64,000 nucleotides of DNA, taken from Actinomadura rifamycini DSM 43936. Lineage in GTDB: Bacteria > Actinomycetota > Actinomycetes > Streptosporangiales > Streptosporangiaceae. The notes under the pieces were generated by a model that worked only from the letters and a program-made list of their open reading frames with translations, was not told the DNA's origin and did not search any database. The DNA is taken from positions 248,001 to 312,000 of the forward strand of contig NZ_AULB01000008.1 in the NCBI RefSeq assembly GCF_000425065.1. The letters run 5' to 3'. The stretch's first letter is position 1, and each line of letters opens with the position of its first letter. Position numbers and translations under genes: made by a program. This document shows positions 51,403-60,017 of the stretch, piece by piece.

Positions 51403-52311
51403 ATGTCGGCGACCGTCCAGCCACCCGAAAGCGTCACCTGGCGCGTGCACATCGACCGGGCCATGTGGGTCGGGGGCGTCCGCAGCCTCATGCTCCAGGC
51501 CCTGCACCCGGTGGCCATGTGGAGCGTCTGGCAGAACTCGAACTTCCGGGAGGACCCGTTCGGACGGCTCCAGCGGACGTCCGACTTCGTGGGGCTCTCG
51601 ACGTTCGGCAGCGAGGAGGAGGTCGAGGCCGCCGCCTACCGGGTGCGCGAGATCCACCGGAGCCTGCGCATCCTCAACCACGACACCGGCAAGAAGGAGC
51701 GGCTCGACCAGCCCGAGCTGCTGCTGTGGGTGCACTGCGCCGAGGTGTACTCCTACCTGGAGGTCGCGCGGCGGGCCGGGCTGCCGCTGACGGACGCCAT
51801 GGCGGACCGGTACCTGGACGAGCAGCGGCAGTCGGCCGTCCACGTGGGCCTGCACGCGGAGGACGTCCCGGGGAGCGTCGCGGAGATGGAGCAGTACTTC
51901 GCGAGCATGCGGCCGCACCTGCGGGTCACCGAGGAGGCCGCCGAGACCGTCCGGTTCCTGATGTGGCCGGCGCTGCCGGAGAACCTGAAGTTCCTCGCAC
52001 CCGGCAAGCCGGGCTGGTTCCCGTTCGGGGCCCTCTGCTACTACTCGCTGCCGGACTGGGCCCGCGCCATGTACGGGGTGCTGCCGGAGGTGCCGCAGCC
52101 GGCCGTCACCGCCGCGCTGCGCTCGTTCCGGATGACGATGAACTCCGTGCCGGAGCGGCTGCACGACTACGCGTTCGCCCAGAACACCCGCGACATGCTC
52201 GACCGCGCGCGGCGGCGGCTGAGCGCCGAGGGCTACGACCTCAGCAAGGGCCTGTACGGGCTGCGCGACCCCCGGCGCTGGCCCGCCCGCCAGACCGCCG
52301 GCGCGGTCTGA
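51403..52311 (+). CDS. MpaB/DUF2236 family oxygenase-like protein
   Basis: This 302-residue protein belongs to the MpaB/rubber oxygenase/Lcp-like (DUF2236) family, whose members include heme-b oxygenases. Typical segments are RSLMLQALHPVAMW near the start, DPFGRLQRTSDFVGLSTFG, and LLLWVHCAEVYSYL with a potential heme-ligand His. No signal peptide is visible. ATG 51403 is preceded by GGAGG at 51393-51397. The substrate is unknown; it stands alone between divergent and convergent neighbours. Confidence 0.85.
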   Translation: MSATVQPPESVTWRVHIDRAMWVGGVRSLMLQALHPVAMWSVWQNSNFREDPFGRLQRTSDFVGLSTFGSEEEVEAAAYRVREIHRSLRILNHDTGKKERLDQPELLLWVHCAEVYSYLEVARRAGLPLTDAMADRYLDEQRQSAVHVGLHAEDVPGSVAEMEQYFASMRPHLRVTEEAAETVRFLMWPALPENLKFLAPGKPGWFPFGALCYYSLPDWARAMYGVLPEVPQPAVTAALRSFRMTMNSVPERLHDYAFAQNTRDMLDRARRRLSAEGYDLSKGLYGLRDPRRWPARQTAGAV

Positions 52312-52315
52312 CGCG

Positions 52316-53203
52316 TCAGGCGTCGACCGGGAGCGCCGCCCAGGGCTCCTTGCGCGGGGCGGCCTCGCGGCCCTCGGGGCAGTGGCGCGCGAAGTCGCAC
52401 CACCCGCACAGCGGGCCCGGACGGGCCGGGAACCGCGCGTCGAACGGGGCGTGGTCGACCGGCCGGGCGGCCTCGCCCCGACGCGGCTTCGGCACCCGGG
52501 ACCGGTAGTCGTCGTCGGCCGCGGACGCCTCGGCGGCGAGGTCCTCCGCGCGGCCGAGATGGCGGTCGAGGGAGTCGGCGGTGTGCTCCCACGCCGCGAC
52601 CTCCCCGGACGGCAGGTGGTGCAGCTCGACGCGGCGGCAGGGGCGGCGCAGCACCCGGGACGCCGCGACCGCGTAGATCGCGAGGGCGAGCGACCCGCGG
52701 GCGTCGTCGGCCGTGAGGGGGCGGCGCCCCGTCTTGTAGTCGACGACGACGAGTTCGCCGCCGCGGGCGTCCAGGCGGTCGATGCGGCCGGAGACGGCGA
52801 TGCGGGCGGTGCGGGTGGCGACCGTCCGCTCGACGCCGACCGGCTCGTCGGACGGGTCGAGGCCCGCGACGTAGCGTTCGGCCATGTCGCGGGCCCGCTC
52901 GCGCTGCGCGGCGGACTGCTCGGCGTCGCGGTACCCCTCGGCGATCCACCCGCGGACCAGCAGGGACCCGGCGGCGGCGGGCGTCCGCTCGGCCTCGGGC
53001 AGCCGCCACCACGCGGCCAGCGCGTTGTGGACGCTGGCGCCGAAGCTGTTGTGCGCCCACGCGGGCCCCTTCGGCGGCATCGGACGATCGAGGTAGGTCA
53101 TCCGGTAGCGGCGGGGGCAGTCCTGCCAGGTGTTGAGCCGCGACGGCGTGCACGCGTACAGGCGTTCGGGCATGCCGTCGAAGCCGAGCTGCTCGGCGGC
53201 CAC
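52316..53203 (-). CDS. RecB-like PD-(D/E)XK nuclease with Fe-S clasp
   Basis: This 295-residue protein has the Cas4/RecB-type fold: the first Cys in QDCPRRYR, nuclease motifs SGRIDRLD and VVVDYKTGR (Asp-x-Lys), and C-terminal CGWCDFARHCPEG completing the four-Cys iron-sulfur clasp. This protein is a stand-alone nuclease without helicase or CRISPR neighbours. ATG 53203 is three bases downstream of the MBL gene stop on the same strand. A role in DNA end processing is inferred from the family. Confidence 0.87.
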   Translation of the reverse strand: MAAEQLGFDGMPERLYACTPSRLNTWQDCPRRYRMTYLDRPMPPKGPAWAHNSFGASVHNALAAWWRLPEAERTPAAAGSLLVRGWIAEGYRDAEQSAAQRERARDMAERYVAGLDPSDEPVGVERTVATRTARIAVSGRIDRLDARGGELVVVDYKTGRRPLTADDARGSLALAIYAVAASRVLRRPCRRVELHHLPSGEVAAWEHTADSLDRHLGRAEDLAAEASAADDDYRSRVPKPRRGEAARPVDHAPFDARFPARPGPLCGWCDFARHCPEGREAAPRKEPWAALPVDA

Positions 53204-53206
53204 GCG

Positions 53207-53914
53207 TCAGTCGGTGTCCTCGCGCGCCATGTCGCCCCAGGACTCCCAGCGGGCGTTCTCCTCGCCGACGGTGGTCTCGTCGCCCTGGGCGGGCATGACC
53301 TGCAGGTCGCGGGGCAGCGGGTCGAGCAGCGCGCCGATCGCGTTGAGCTGCCGGCGCAGGTCGTCGAAGGCGCCGCCGATGGAACCCGGACGGCCGCGGT
53401 GCAGGGTGTCGCCGGAGAACAGCACGCCGAGCTGCTCGCTGATCACGCAGACGCTGCCGGGGGTGTGCCCCGGGGTCTGGACGATCTCGAGCTGGGCGTC
53501 GGCGATCTCGAAGACGCCGCCGTCCTCCAGCCAGATGTCGGGTTCGAGGGACCGCAGCGCCTTGGCGTCGTCCTCGTCCTCCTCTTCCTTGGCGAGGCGG
53601 CCGAAGTAGTCGCGCCACAGCAGCCGGTCGGCGCGGTGCAGCGCGATCGGCGCCCAGTTCTCCTCGTCCTCCTCGCCGGCGGCGGCGACCTCGAGCACGA
53701 CGCTCAGCCGGTGCTCGTTGCCGTCGGTGAGCAGCACGGCCATGACCTCGCGCTCGCCCACCTTCTCGAGGATGGCCTCGGCGTCGAACGCCGGGTCGAT
53801 GACGATGACCTCGTCGTCGTCGCCGACGATGTAGGTGTTGTTCTCGACGTCGTACTCGGTGTCGTCCAGGGTCAGCTTGCCCGACGTCACCACCTGTTCG
53901 ATGCGCGCGTCCAC
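53207..53914 (-). CDS. MBL-fold protein with degenerate metal motif
   Basis: This 235-residue protein has the metallo-beta-lactamase fold: NNTYIV, VIDPAF, then VQTPGHTPGS (His ligand kept) and LFSGDTLHRG (Asp ligand kept). The HxHxDH motif after the second strand is replaced by TDGNEHR, and the last ligand region GHG is AQGDETT. The binuclear zinc site is therefore at most partial. An acidic insert (about residues 80-115) is unusual. It may be a non-catalytic or mononuclear member. The GTG start 53914 has modest support. Confidence 0.82.
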   Translation of the reverse strand: MDARIEQVVTSGKLTLDDTEYDVENNTYIVGDDDEVIVIDPAFDAEAILEKVGEREVMAVLLTDGNEHRLSVVLEVAAAGEEDEENWAPIALHRADRLLWRDYFGRLAKEEEDEDDAKALRSLEPDIWLEDGGVFEIADAQLEIVQTPGHTPGSVCVISEQLGVLFSGDTLHRGRPGSIGGAFDDLRRQLNAIGALLDPLPRDLQVMPAQGDETTVGEENARWESWGDMAREDTD

Positions 53915-53944
53915 GCAGGCACCCTACCGCGCCGCGCAACCGGT

Positions 53945-54796
53945 TCAGGGCAACGGCGAAACGGTGCCGCGGGCGGCGCCGACGAGGGCCTCGTAGGCGG
54001 CGGGGGCGGTGGTCTCGGCGCCGATGCGGTCGCCGGTGGGCGCGCCGTGGTCGTCGCTGGACCCGGTGACGACGAGACCGAGCGACGCGGCGAGTCCGCG
54101 CAGGTGGGCGCGGTCCTCGGGGGCGTGGTCGGGGTGGTCGGCCTCGACGCCGGCGAGCCCGGCGGCGGCGAGCCGCTCGACCAGCTCGTCCGGGAACGCG
54201 TAGCCGCGGCGCCCCGCCCGCGGGTGCGCCAGGACGCACGCGCCGCCGGCCGCGCGGACGAGCGCGACCGCGCGCTCGGGGTCGAGCGCGTACCGGCCGA
54301 CGTGGGCGCGGCCGCCCTCGGCGATCCAGTCGCGGGTGAACGCCTCGTCGTGGGACCGGACGGCCCCGGCCTCCAGCATCGCCTGGGCGATGTGCGGGCG
54401 GCCGACGGCCTCGCCCCGCGCGAGCTCGCGGACCCGCTCCCACGCCACGTCCACGCCGAGCCCGCGGAGCCGGTCGACCATCGCGCGCGCCCGGACCACG
54501 CGGTCGTCGCGGATGCGGGCGAGTTCGGCCGCCAGAACGGGCTCGGCGGGGTCGAACAGGTAGCCGAGCATGTGCAGGCTCCTGCCCTCGTGGACGCACG
54601 ACAGCTCGATCCCGGGGACGAGCGTCAGGCCGTCCGGGAGGGCCGCCGCGGCGGCGTCCCATCCGGCGGTGGTGTCGTGGTCGGTGAGGGCGACGACGTC
54701 CACGCCGTTGCCGCGCGCGCGCCGCATCACCTCGGCGGGCGGGCGCGTGCCGTCGGACACGTCGCTGTGGACATGGAGGTCGATCACCATTCCCAC
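53945..54796 (-). CDS. PHP-domain phosphoesterase (TrpH/RNase AM-like)
   Basis: This 283-residue PHP protein shows the metal motifs IDLHVHSDVSDG, VALTDHDTT, PGIELS, HIAQAM, VLAHPRAG and SSDDHG. TrpH/YciV homologues hydrolyse 3',5'-nucleoside bisphosphates and trim RNA 5' ends; that activity is inferred. The start is GTG 54796 or, more likely, ATG 54790. In Streptomyces and relatives, PHP and DUF6758 genes are neighbours, as here. Confidence 0.88.
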   Translation of the reverse strand: MGMVIDLHVHSDVSDGTRPPAEVMRRARGNGVDVVALTDHDTTAGWDAAAAALPDGLTLVPGIELSCVHEGRSLHMLGYLFDPAEPVLAAELARIRDDRVVRARAMVDRLRGLGVDVAWERVRELARGEAVGRPHIAQAMLEAGAVRSHDEAFTRDWIAEGGRAHVGRYALDPERAVALVRAAGGACVLAHPRAGRRGYAFPDELVERLAAAGLAGVEADHPDHAPEDRAHLRGLAASLGLVVTGSSDDHGAPTGDRIGAETTAPAAYEALVGAARGTVSPLP

Positions 54797-54816
54797 AGCC
54801 TAGGCGCGCGTGTGTG

Positions 54817-55464
54817 TCAGAGGTCGAGCTTGCAGCTGTACGCGCCGTAGGGGAGGTCCATTTCCATTCCGGGTTCGCGGAGGTCGAGGAGGTTCAGCTC
54901 CTCGAGCATGAGCACGCCCGCGTCCGCGGGCCACAGGACGGCCCACAGCCAGTTGCCGAGGGCCTCGCCGACGAAGACGGCCCGGTCCGGTTCGCGGCCG
55001 ACCGACCACAGCGGGACGGTGTGCCCGGGGGTCGCCGCCGGGCCGCTGACGCCGATCTTGGCGTGCGGGGGGCTGCCGTCGAACTCCTCGCCGGGGTCGG
55101 CCCCGTCCAGCCCCGCGTAGTGGGCGCCGAGCCCGATGCCCGGTTCCTCGGCGATCAGCATCATGTCGGCGGGCCCGCCCAGCAGTCCCGGCCCCGACAG
55201 CGCGACGCCGCACGCGCGCGCGCCGTCGCGCTCGTCCCCCACGGTGGTGAACCCGGTGACGAGCCAGTTGAGCGGCAGCGGCCACGGCGTCCACACCGGG
55301 ACGCGCACGTCCCGCAGGACGACCGCGAGGGCGTCCGGCCCCGGCCGGACCGGCGGCTGCCTCGGAAGTACGGCGCCGTGCACGCCGCAGCTCCAGTCGC
55401 TCGACCAGAGGCCCGGCGCCTGCACCTGGGACCCGCATCGCGGGCATGTGGGCTCCGCCCTCAT
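54817..55464 (-). CDS. DUF6758 family protein
   Basis: This 215-residue protein matches DUF6758: an N-terminal zinc ribbon (CPRCGSQ and SCGVHG), then VPVWTPWPLPLNWLVTG, GPGLLGGPADMMLIAEE, GIGLGAHYAG and AVFVGEALGNWLWAVLWP. The family is restricted to actinobacteria and has no known function. ATG 55464 starts the MRAEPTCPRC segment. It lies 20 bases upstream of the PHP gene, so the two are probably co-transcribed. Confidence 0.85.
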   Translation of the reverse strand: MRAEPTCPRCGSQVQAPGLWSSDWSCGVHGAVLPRQPPVRPGPDALAVVLRDVRVPVWTPWPLPLNWLVTGFTTVGDERDGARACGVALSGPGLLGGPADMMLIAEEPGIGLGAHYAGLDGADPGEEFDGSPPHAKIGVSGPAATPGHTVPLWSVGREPDRAVFVGEALGNWLWAVLWPADAGVLMLEELNLLDLREPGMEMDLPYGAYSCKLDL

Positions 55465-55536
55465 GATTCCCCACCATGCGCGGCGGCTCCCCCGCCCGTC
55501 AAGGCGCGCCCGGGAAAGACGGGACAAAATGGAGGC

Positions 55537-55926
55537 ATGCGGGAACGGTGCGTGGGCGCGATCGTCCGGGACCGGGAGGGGCGGCTGCTGCTGGTGCTGC
55601 GCGGCCGGCCGCCCGGCGCGGGACGCTGGTCGGTGCCGGGCGGCCGCGTGGAGCCGGGCGAGGACGACGCCGCGGCCGTCGCGCGCGAGCTGCTCGAGGA
55701 GACGGGGCTGCGGGTGCGCGCCGGCGCGCTCGTCGGCACCGTCGAACGGGACGGGCCGGGCGGCGTCGTGTACGAGATCCACGACTACGCCGCCACCGTG
55801 CTCGGCGGGACGCCGCGCGCCGGGGACGACGCCGCGGACGTCCGCTGGGCGGCGCCCGCCGAACTGCGGGACCTCCCCCTCGTGCCCGGCCTGCTCGACG
55901 CCCTCACGGAGTGGGGCGTCGTGTGA
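55537..55926 (+). CDS. NUDIX hydrolase
   Basis: This 129-residue NUDIX protein has a complete Nudix box: GRVEPGEDDAAAVARELLEE followed by TGL (about residues 37-59). CVGAIVRDREGRLLLVLRG precedes it. Such enzymes cleave nucleoside diphosphates linked to other groups; the substrate cannot be assigned. The start ATG 55537 is close to GGAGG (55531-55535), which is an unusually short spacing, so the start is tentative. Confidence 0.88.
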   Translation: MRERCVGAIVRDREGRLLLVLRGRPPGAGRWSVPGGRVEPGEDDAAAVARELLEETGLRVRAGALVGTVERDGPGGVVYEIHDYAATVLGGTPRAGDDAADVRWAAPAELRDLPLVPGLLDALTEWGVV

Positions 55927-55969
55927 GCCGCGGCCGGACGACCGGCCGGACCTGCTCCTGGACGACCGC

Positions 55970-57427
55970 CTAGACGACCGGCTGGGCGCCCGGCACGTCC
56001 CCGGGACGCCGCGGCGCGTCGGGGCCCGGGTCGGCCGGGTCCGCGCCGTCGGCGGGGCCCTCGCCGGGCGTGACCGTCCGGACCTTGAACCGGCGCGCGA
56101 GCAGCACGATGCCGACCGCGTACACGGCCATCGAGGCGACGTCCGCGAGGACGTACTGCCACGGGATCCCGCCCTGCTCCAGGCTCAGCTCGCCGAGCGC
56201 CGCCGGGAGCAGGAACGCCATCAGGTTGTTGAACACGTGCAGCGCGATCGTGCACTCCAGGCCGCCGGTCCGCACGGTGAGCCACCCGGCGAGCGCGCCG
56301 AAGAGGAAGATGTCGAGCATCCCCCAGCCGGTGTAGCCGTGCCCGGACGTGAACAGCGCGGCGCCGATGACGATGCCGGGCCACGGGGTGCGGAACACGA
56401 CGCTCAGCGCCCGCGCGAACCCGTTGCGGGCCTTCTCCAGCGTGCACGCGCCGATCGCCTGCATCAGCCAGCCGCGGAAGAAGTACTCCTCGGCCGCCGA
56501 CTGGAACGGGACGAGCGCCACGATCACGAGCGCCGGCAGGAGGAAGTCGCCCCAGCCGACCCACGATCCCTCGGCGGCCGAACCGGCCGGGTCGTCCTCG
56601 ACGGACGCGCCCGCGGCCATCGACAGGCCGAACGACACCGCGCAGAACACGACGGCCATGCCCGAGCACGCGAGCATCCACCGCCAGCGCAGCCGTCCGG
56701 CGACCGACGACAGCGTCCCGGGGCGCCGCCGCTGGATCCCCCACGCCACGAACGCGACCAGCGGCAGGAACACCGCCAGGGACAGCAGCGCGTAGGCGAT
56801 GTCGGCCGTGTCGTTGCCGAAGAACGACGTGCCGGTCGGGTCGTCGAGCAGCGCCGGGTCGTCGTCCGACACCATCATCTGGATGACCAGCCCGATGACG
56901 CCGAGGACGCCGCCGATGCCGAGCCCGACCGCGATGATCGTCACGGTGCCGACGAGCGGGCGCCACCAGGAGTGCGCGTCCGTCCGCGCCATCCGGTGGA
57001 ACGGCACCCCGCGCGGCGAGGGGACGATCCAGGGCCGCTTCACCGGCTGCGGGTAGCCGCCCTGGCCGGGGCCGTACGGGTACTGCTGCGGGTAGTGGTA
57101 CCCGTACGGGTCGGGCTGCTCCTGCCCCCAAGCCGGATGCGCCCCGGTGTGCTGCCCGGGGTAGGGCTGGCCGGGGTAGGGCTGGCCGGGGTAGGGCTGG
57201 CCGGGCTGGGGCTGGCCGGGCTGGGGCTGCTGCTCTCCGTAGGGCCGTCCCCACGCCGGGGGGCCGCCCGCCTCGTGCGGCCGCCCCGGCTGCGCGGGCG
57301 GCGGGACCGGCCCGTCCGCTGCCGGGGGCTCCGGTGCAGGAGGCTCCGGTGCAGGAGGACGCGCCCGCCCGTCTCCGATGTCGGGATCGAGCGGCGCCCA
57401 GCCGTTCGCGTCCTCCTGGTCAGACAT
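55970..57427 (-). CDS. CPBP family intramembrane metalloprotease with Pro-rich N terminus
   Basis: This 485-residue protein has a long Pro/Gly/Gln-rich cytoplasmic segment (about residues 1-140) with PYPGQ and PQPGQ repeats, then about eight membrane helices. The CPBP/Rce1-like motifs are EEYFFRGW (Glu-Glu-x3-Arg), SGHGYTG and HVFNN, which give the zinc ligands. Family members cleave membrane-anchored peptides or give bacteriocin immunity. ATG 57427 (SDQEDANG) is preceded by GGGGACG. The repeat region is encoded by a 15-bp tandem array. Confidence 0.87.
   Translation of the reverse strand: MSDQEDANGWAPLDPDIGDGRARPPAPEPPAPEPPAADGPVPPPAQPGRPHEAGGPPAWGRPYGEQQPQPGQPQPGQPYPGQPYPGQPYPGQHTGAHPAWGQEQPDPYGYHYPQQYPYGPGQGGYPQPVKRPWIVPSPRGVPFHRMARTDAHSWWRPLVGTVTIIAVGLGIGGVLGVIGLVIQMMVSDDDPALLDDPTGTSFFGNDTADIAYALLSLAVFLPLVAFVAWGIQRRRPGTLSSVAGRLRWRWMLACSGMAVVFCAVSFGLSMAAGASVEDDPAGSAAEGSWVGWGDFLLPALVIVALVPFQSAAEEYFFRGWLMQAIGACTLEKARNGFARALSVVFRTPWPGIVIGAALFTSGHGYTGWGMLDIFLFGALAGWLTVRTGGLECTIALHVFNNLMAFLLPAALGELSLEQGGIPWQYVLADVASMAVYAVGIVLLARRFKVRTVTPGEGPADGADPADPGPDAPRRPGDVPGAQPVV
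57161..57230 (-). repeat. 15-bp in-frame tandem repeat (PYPGQ/PQPGQ) in the CPBP gene
   Basis: Three identical 15-base units (57161-57205, plus-strand GGTAGGGCTGGCCGG) are followed by a two-base variant unit (57206-57220) and a partial unit. On the coding strand they give three PYPGQ and two PQPGQ. Copy number could vary between strains without breaking the frame. Confidence 0.85.
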
Positions 57428-57490
57428 GCGTCCCCTTCTCATCGACCGACGCGTCGCGCCTTGGTATGCGTGGACGAATCGTACGGTCGG

Positions 57491-58432
57491 TCAGTTCCCG
57501 GCGGGCTCGAACGTACGCGTCCGGGACAGCCCGGCGGCGCGGCCCTTCGCGGCGATCACGAGCGCCATCTTCCGGGACGCCTCGTCGATCATCTCGTCGC
57601 CGAGCATCGCCGCGCCCCGCCCCTCGACGTTGACCGCGTGGTCGTAGGCGTCGAGGATCAGCTCGGCGTGGTCGTAGTCGTCCTGCGCCGGGGAGAAGAT
57701 CGCGTTCCCGGCGTCGATCTGCGACGGGTGCAGCACCCACTTGCCGTCGAAGCCGAGGGCGGCGGAGCGGCGCGCGGCGCGCTCGAACCCGGCGGCGTCC
57801 CGGACGTTGAAGTAGGGGCCGTCGACGGCCTGCAGGTCGTGGGCGCGGGCGGCCAGCAGGATGCGCATCAGGATGTAGTGGTAGGCGTCGCCCTCGGTGT
57901 AGCCGGGCGGCTGCTCCCCCACGACGAGCGTCTTCATGTTGATCGACGCCATGAAGTCGCCGGGGCCGAACACGAGGGTCTCCAGCCGGGGCGACGACGC
58001 CGCGATGTCGTCGATGCGCGTCATGCCCCGTGCGTCCTCGATCTGGGCTTCGATACCGATGCGTCCGGGCTCGTACCCCATCGCGCCCTCGATCTGGGTG
58101 AGGAGCCGGTCGAGCCACTGGACGTGCGAGGGCTCCCGCACCTTCGGCAGCATGATCGCGTCGAGGTTCGCGCCCGCGCCCTCGACGACCTCGATGACGT
58201 CCCGGTACGCGAACGGGGTGTCGAGGTCGTTGACCCGCACGACGCGGATCTTGCCCGTCCAGTCCCCCTCGTTGAGCGCCGCCACGACCGACGCGCGCGC
58301 CGCCTCCTTCGCGGACGGCGCGACGGCGTCCTCCAGATCGAGGAAGATCTCGTCGGCGGGCAGTCCCTGCGCCTTCTCGATGAACCGGGGGTTGCTGCCG
58401 GGGACCGCGAGCGTGGTACGTCGTGAGCGCAT
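57491..58432 (-). CDS. HpcH/HpaI aldolase / CitE-like CoA ester lyase
   Basis: This 313-residue TIM-barrel protein matches the CitE/malyl-CoA lyase family: LAVPGSNPRFIEKA, DEIFLDLEDAVAP (metal-site Glu-Asp), MLPKV, IGIEAQIEDARG and LVFGPGDFMASI. The C-terminal KWVLHPSQI is typical. Actinobacterial homologues are annotated as beta-methylmalyl-CoA or malyl-CoA lyases; the exact acyl-CoA is not determined. ATG 58432 begins RSRRTTLAVPG. It is upstream of the CPBP gene with 63 bases between. Confidence 0.87.
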   Translation of the reverse strand: MRSRRTTLAVPGSNPRFIEKAQGLPADEIFLDLEDAVAPSAKEAARASVVAALNEGDWTGKIRVVRVNDLDTPFAYRDVIEVVEGAGANLDAIMLPKVREPSHVQWLDRLLTQIEGAMGYEPGRIGIEAQIEDARGMTRIDDIAASSPRLETLVFGPGDFMASINMKTLVVGEQPPGYTEGDAYHYILMRILLAARAHDLQAVDGPYFNVRDAAGFERAARRSAALGFDGKWVLHPSQIDAGNAIFSPAQDDYDHAELILDAYDHAVNVEGRGAAMLGDEMIDEASRKMALVIAAKGRAAGLSRTRTFEPAGN

Positions 58433-58472
58433 GGGGCGGATCGTATCCACCGGGTGTGAGACGCTGCGGAGC

Positions 58473-59000
58473 ATGGGTGACCCGAACGCGCCTTCGGCGC
58501 ACGCGCTGAGCGCGGCGCTGGTGGAGGAGGCGGCCAGGAAGTCGGGACTGCTGTGGCTCGACCTCCCGGGACTGCCGCAGCCGCGGGCGGCGTGGCACGT
58601 CTGGCACGAGGGGTCGGCGTACGTGCTGACGGGCGGCGAGGGCGAGCAGCCGCTCCCCGGCCTGCCCGAGGCCGACCGGGTGACCGTGATCCTGCGCAGC
58701 AAGGACAAGGGCGGACGGCTCGTCGCGTTCGTCGCCGCGTGCGAGCACGTCCGCCCCGGCACCGAGCTGTGGGACGACGTCGCGCCCAAGCTCGCGAAGG
58801 ACCGGCTGAACGCTGCGGCGCACGCGGAGCAGATCGAGCGCTGGGCCACCGGGTCGTGGGTCATCCGGCTGACGCCGACGGGCGAGGAGATCGAGCCGTC
58901 CGGCGACTACGCGCACGTCCGCCCGGTGCCGTCCCCGGCGACGACCGCGGGGCCGCCGCCCCGGCTGGCCGGCGCCCGCCGCCGCGCCGCCGACCGCTAG
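58473..59000 (+). CDS. conserved actinobacterial protein, possible FMN-binding split barrel
   Basis: This 175-residue protein has the strand pattern of the pyridoxamine phosphate oxidase-like split barrel: AWHVWHEGSAYVLTGG, ADRVTVILRSKDKGGRLVAF and ERWATGSWVIRLTP. Similar proteins are common in actinobacteria without known function; FMN or F420 binding is not proven. GGAG lies just upstream of ATG 58473. The last four bases (CTAG) are shared with the stop of the convergent sigma-factor gene. Confidence 0.7.
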   Translation: MGDPNAPSAHALSAALVEEAARKSGLLWLDLPGLPQPRAAWHVWHEGSAYVLTGGEGEQPLPGLPEADRVTVILRSKDKGGRLVAFVAACEHVRPGTELWDDVAPKLAKDRLNAAAHAEQIERWATGSWVIRLTPTGEEIEPSGDYAHVRPVPSPATTAGPPPRLAGARRRAADR

Positions 59001-59905
59001 AGCACCAGCTCCCGGCCCTCCGCCACGGCGCCGAGCTTGTCCGGGTTCGACACCATGTGGATGGCCTCCACCCGGCCGTCCTCGTCGAACTCCACGGTCA
59101 GCGTGCAGAGCGTCCGGTCCGGCGCGTCGATGACGAGCCCCGGACGGCCGTTGACGTCCGCCCGCCGCAGCCGCATGTCGGCGGGCTCGACGCCCGCGTA
59201 GGGCACCTGGGCGATCGCGCCGATGAACCGCGCGACCTTCGCCGCCCCGACGATCGGCCGCATCGCCGCGCGCACCTTGCCGCCGCCGTCCGTCCACATG
59301 GCGACGTCGGGGGCGAGGACCTCCATCAGCCGGTTCACGTCGCCGCCCATGACCGCGTCGAGGAACCGGTCGGTGGCGGCGCGGCGCTCCGCGCCGGCGG
59401 CCGCGAACCGGGGCCGCCGCGCCTCCACGTGCTTGCGGGCGCGGGCCCCCAGCTGCCGCACCGACGCCTCCGACCGGTCGAGCGCCGCGGCGATCTCCGC
59501 GTACGGGTAGCCGAACGCCTCCTTGAGGACGAACACCGCCCGCTCCAGCGGGCTGAGCGTCTCCAGGACGACCAGCAGCGCCAGCGACACCGACTCCGCG
59601 AGCTCGGCGTCGTCCGCGACGTCCGGGGCGGTCAGCATCGGCTCGGGCAGCCACGGCCCCACGTACGTCTCGCGCTGCGCCCGCGCGCTCCGCAGCCGGT
59701 CGAGCGCGATGTTGGTGGTGATCCGGACGAGGTAGCCGCGCGGATCGCGGACGTCCGACCGGTCGGCGGACGACCAGCGCAGCCAGGCGTCCTGCACGGC
59801 GTCCTCGGAGTCGGCGGCCGTGCCCAGCATCCGGTAGGCGACCGCGAACAGCAGACTCCGGTGCTCCTCGAACGTCTCGTCCGCGGCCTGGACCGTTCCG
59901 ACCAT
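58997..59905 (-). CDS. ECF41-type (SigJ-like) RNA polymerase sigma factor
   Basis: This 302-residue sigma factor has sigma-70 region 2 (about residues 10-80: LLFAVAYRMLGTAADSEDAV, then QDAWLRW), region 4 (about 115-165: LSPLERAVFVLKEAFGYPY, EIAAALDRSEASVRQLG) and a C-terminal SnoaL-like domain (about 180-295) ending in the NPDKLG motif, which is diagnostic for ECF41. In this group the SnoaL domain replaces an anti-sigma factor. The usual linked oxidoreductase or carboxymuconolactone decarboxylase-type target gene is absent here. ATG 59905 follows AAGGGAG. Confidence 0.9.
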   Translation of the reverse strand: MVGTVQAADETFEEHRSLLFAVAYRMLGTAADSEDAVQDAWLRWSSADRSDVRDPRGYLVRITTNIALDRLRSARAQRETYVGPWLPEPMLTAPDVADDAELAESVSLALLVVLETLSPLERAVFVLKEAFGYPYAEIAAALDRSEASVRQLGARARKHVEARRPRFAAAGAERRAATDRFLDAVMGGDVNRLMEVLAPDVAMWTDGGGKVRAAMRPIVGAAKVARFIGAIAQVPYAGVEPADMRLRRADVNGRPGLVIDAPDRTLCTLTVEFDEDGRVEAIHMVSNPDKLGAVAEGRELVL

Positions 59906-60017
59906 CGCGATCTCCCTTCGTCCGCCCCCATGATGCCCACCGGCCCGCGGGCGGCTCCAGGCGTGGCGTCCGCTATGTGACGGAGATGACGGGCGCGGCC
60001 GGATCGTCCGTTCGATC

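Noticed and set aside
55136..58426. A 1096-codon plus-strand open frame across NUDIX, CPBP and CitE genes
   Set aside because: It is Arg-rich and antisense to CPBP and CitE, which have clear family motifs.
59970..59990. CGTCACA on the minus strand upstream of the ECF41 gene as an autoregulated promoter
   Set aside because: The matching CGTC -10 element is not at the expected distance.
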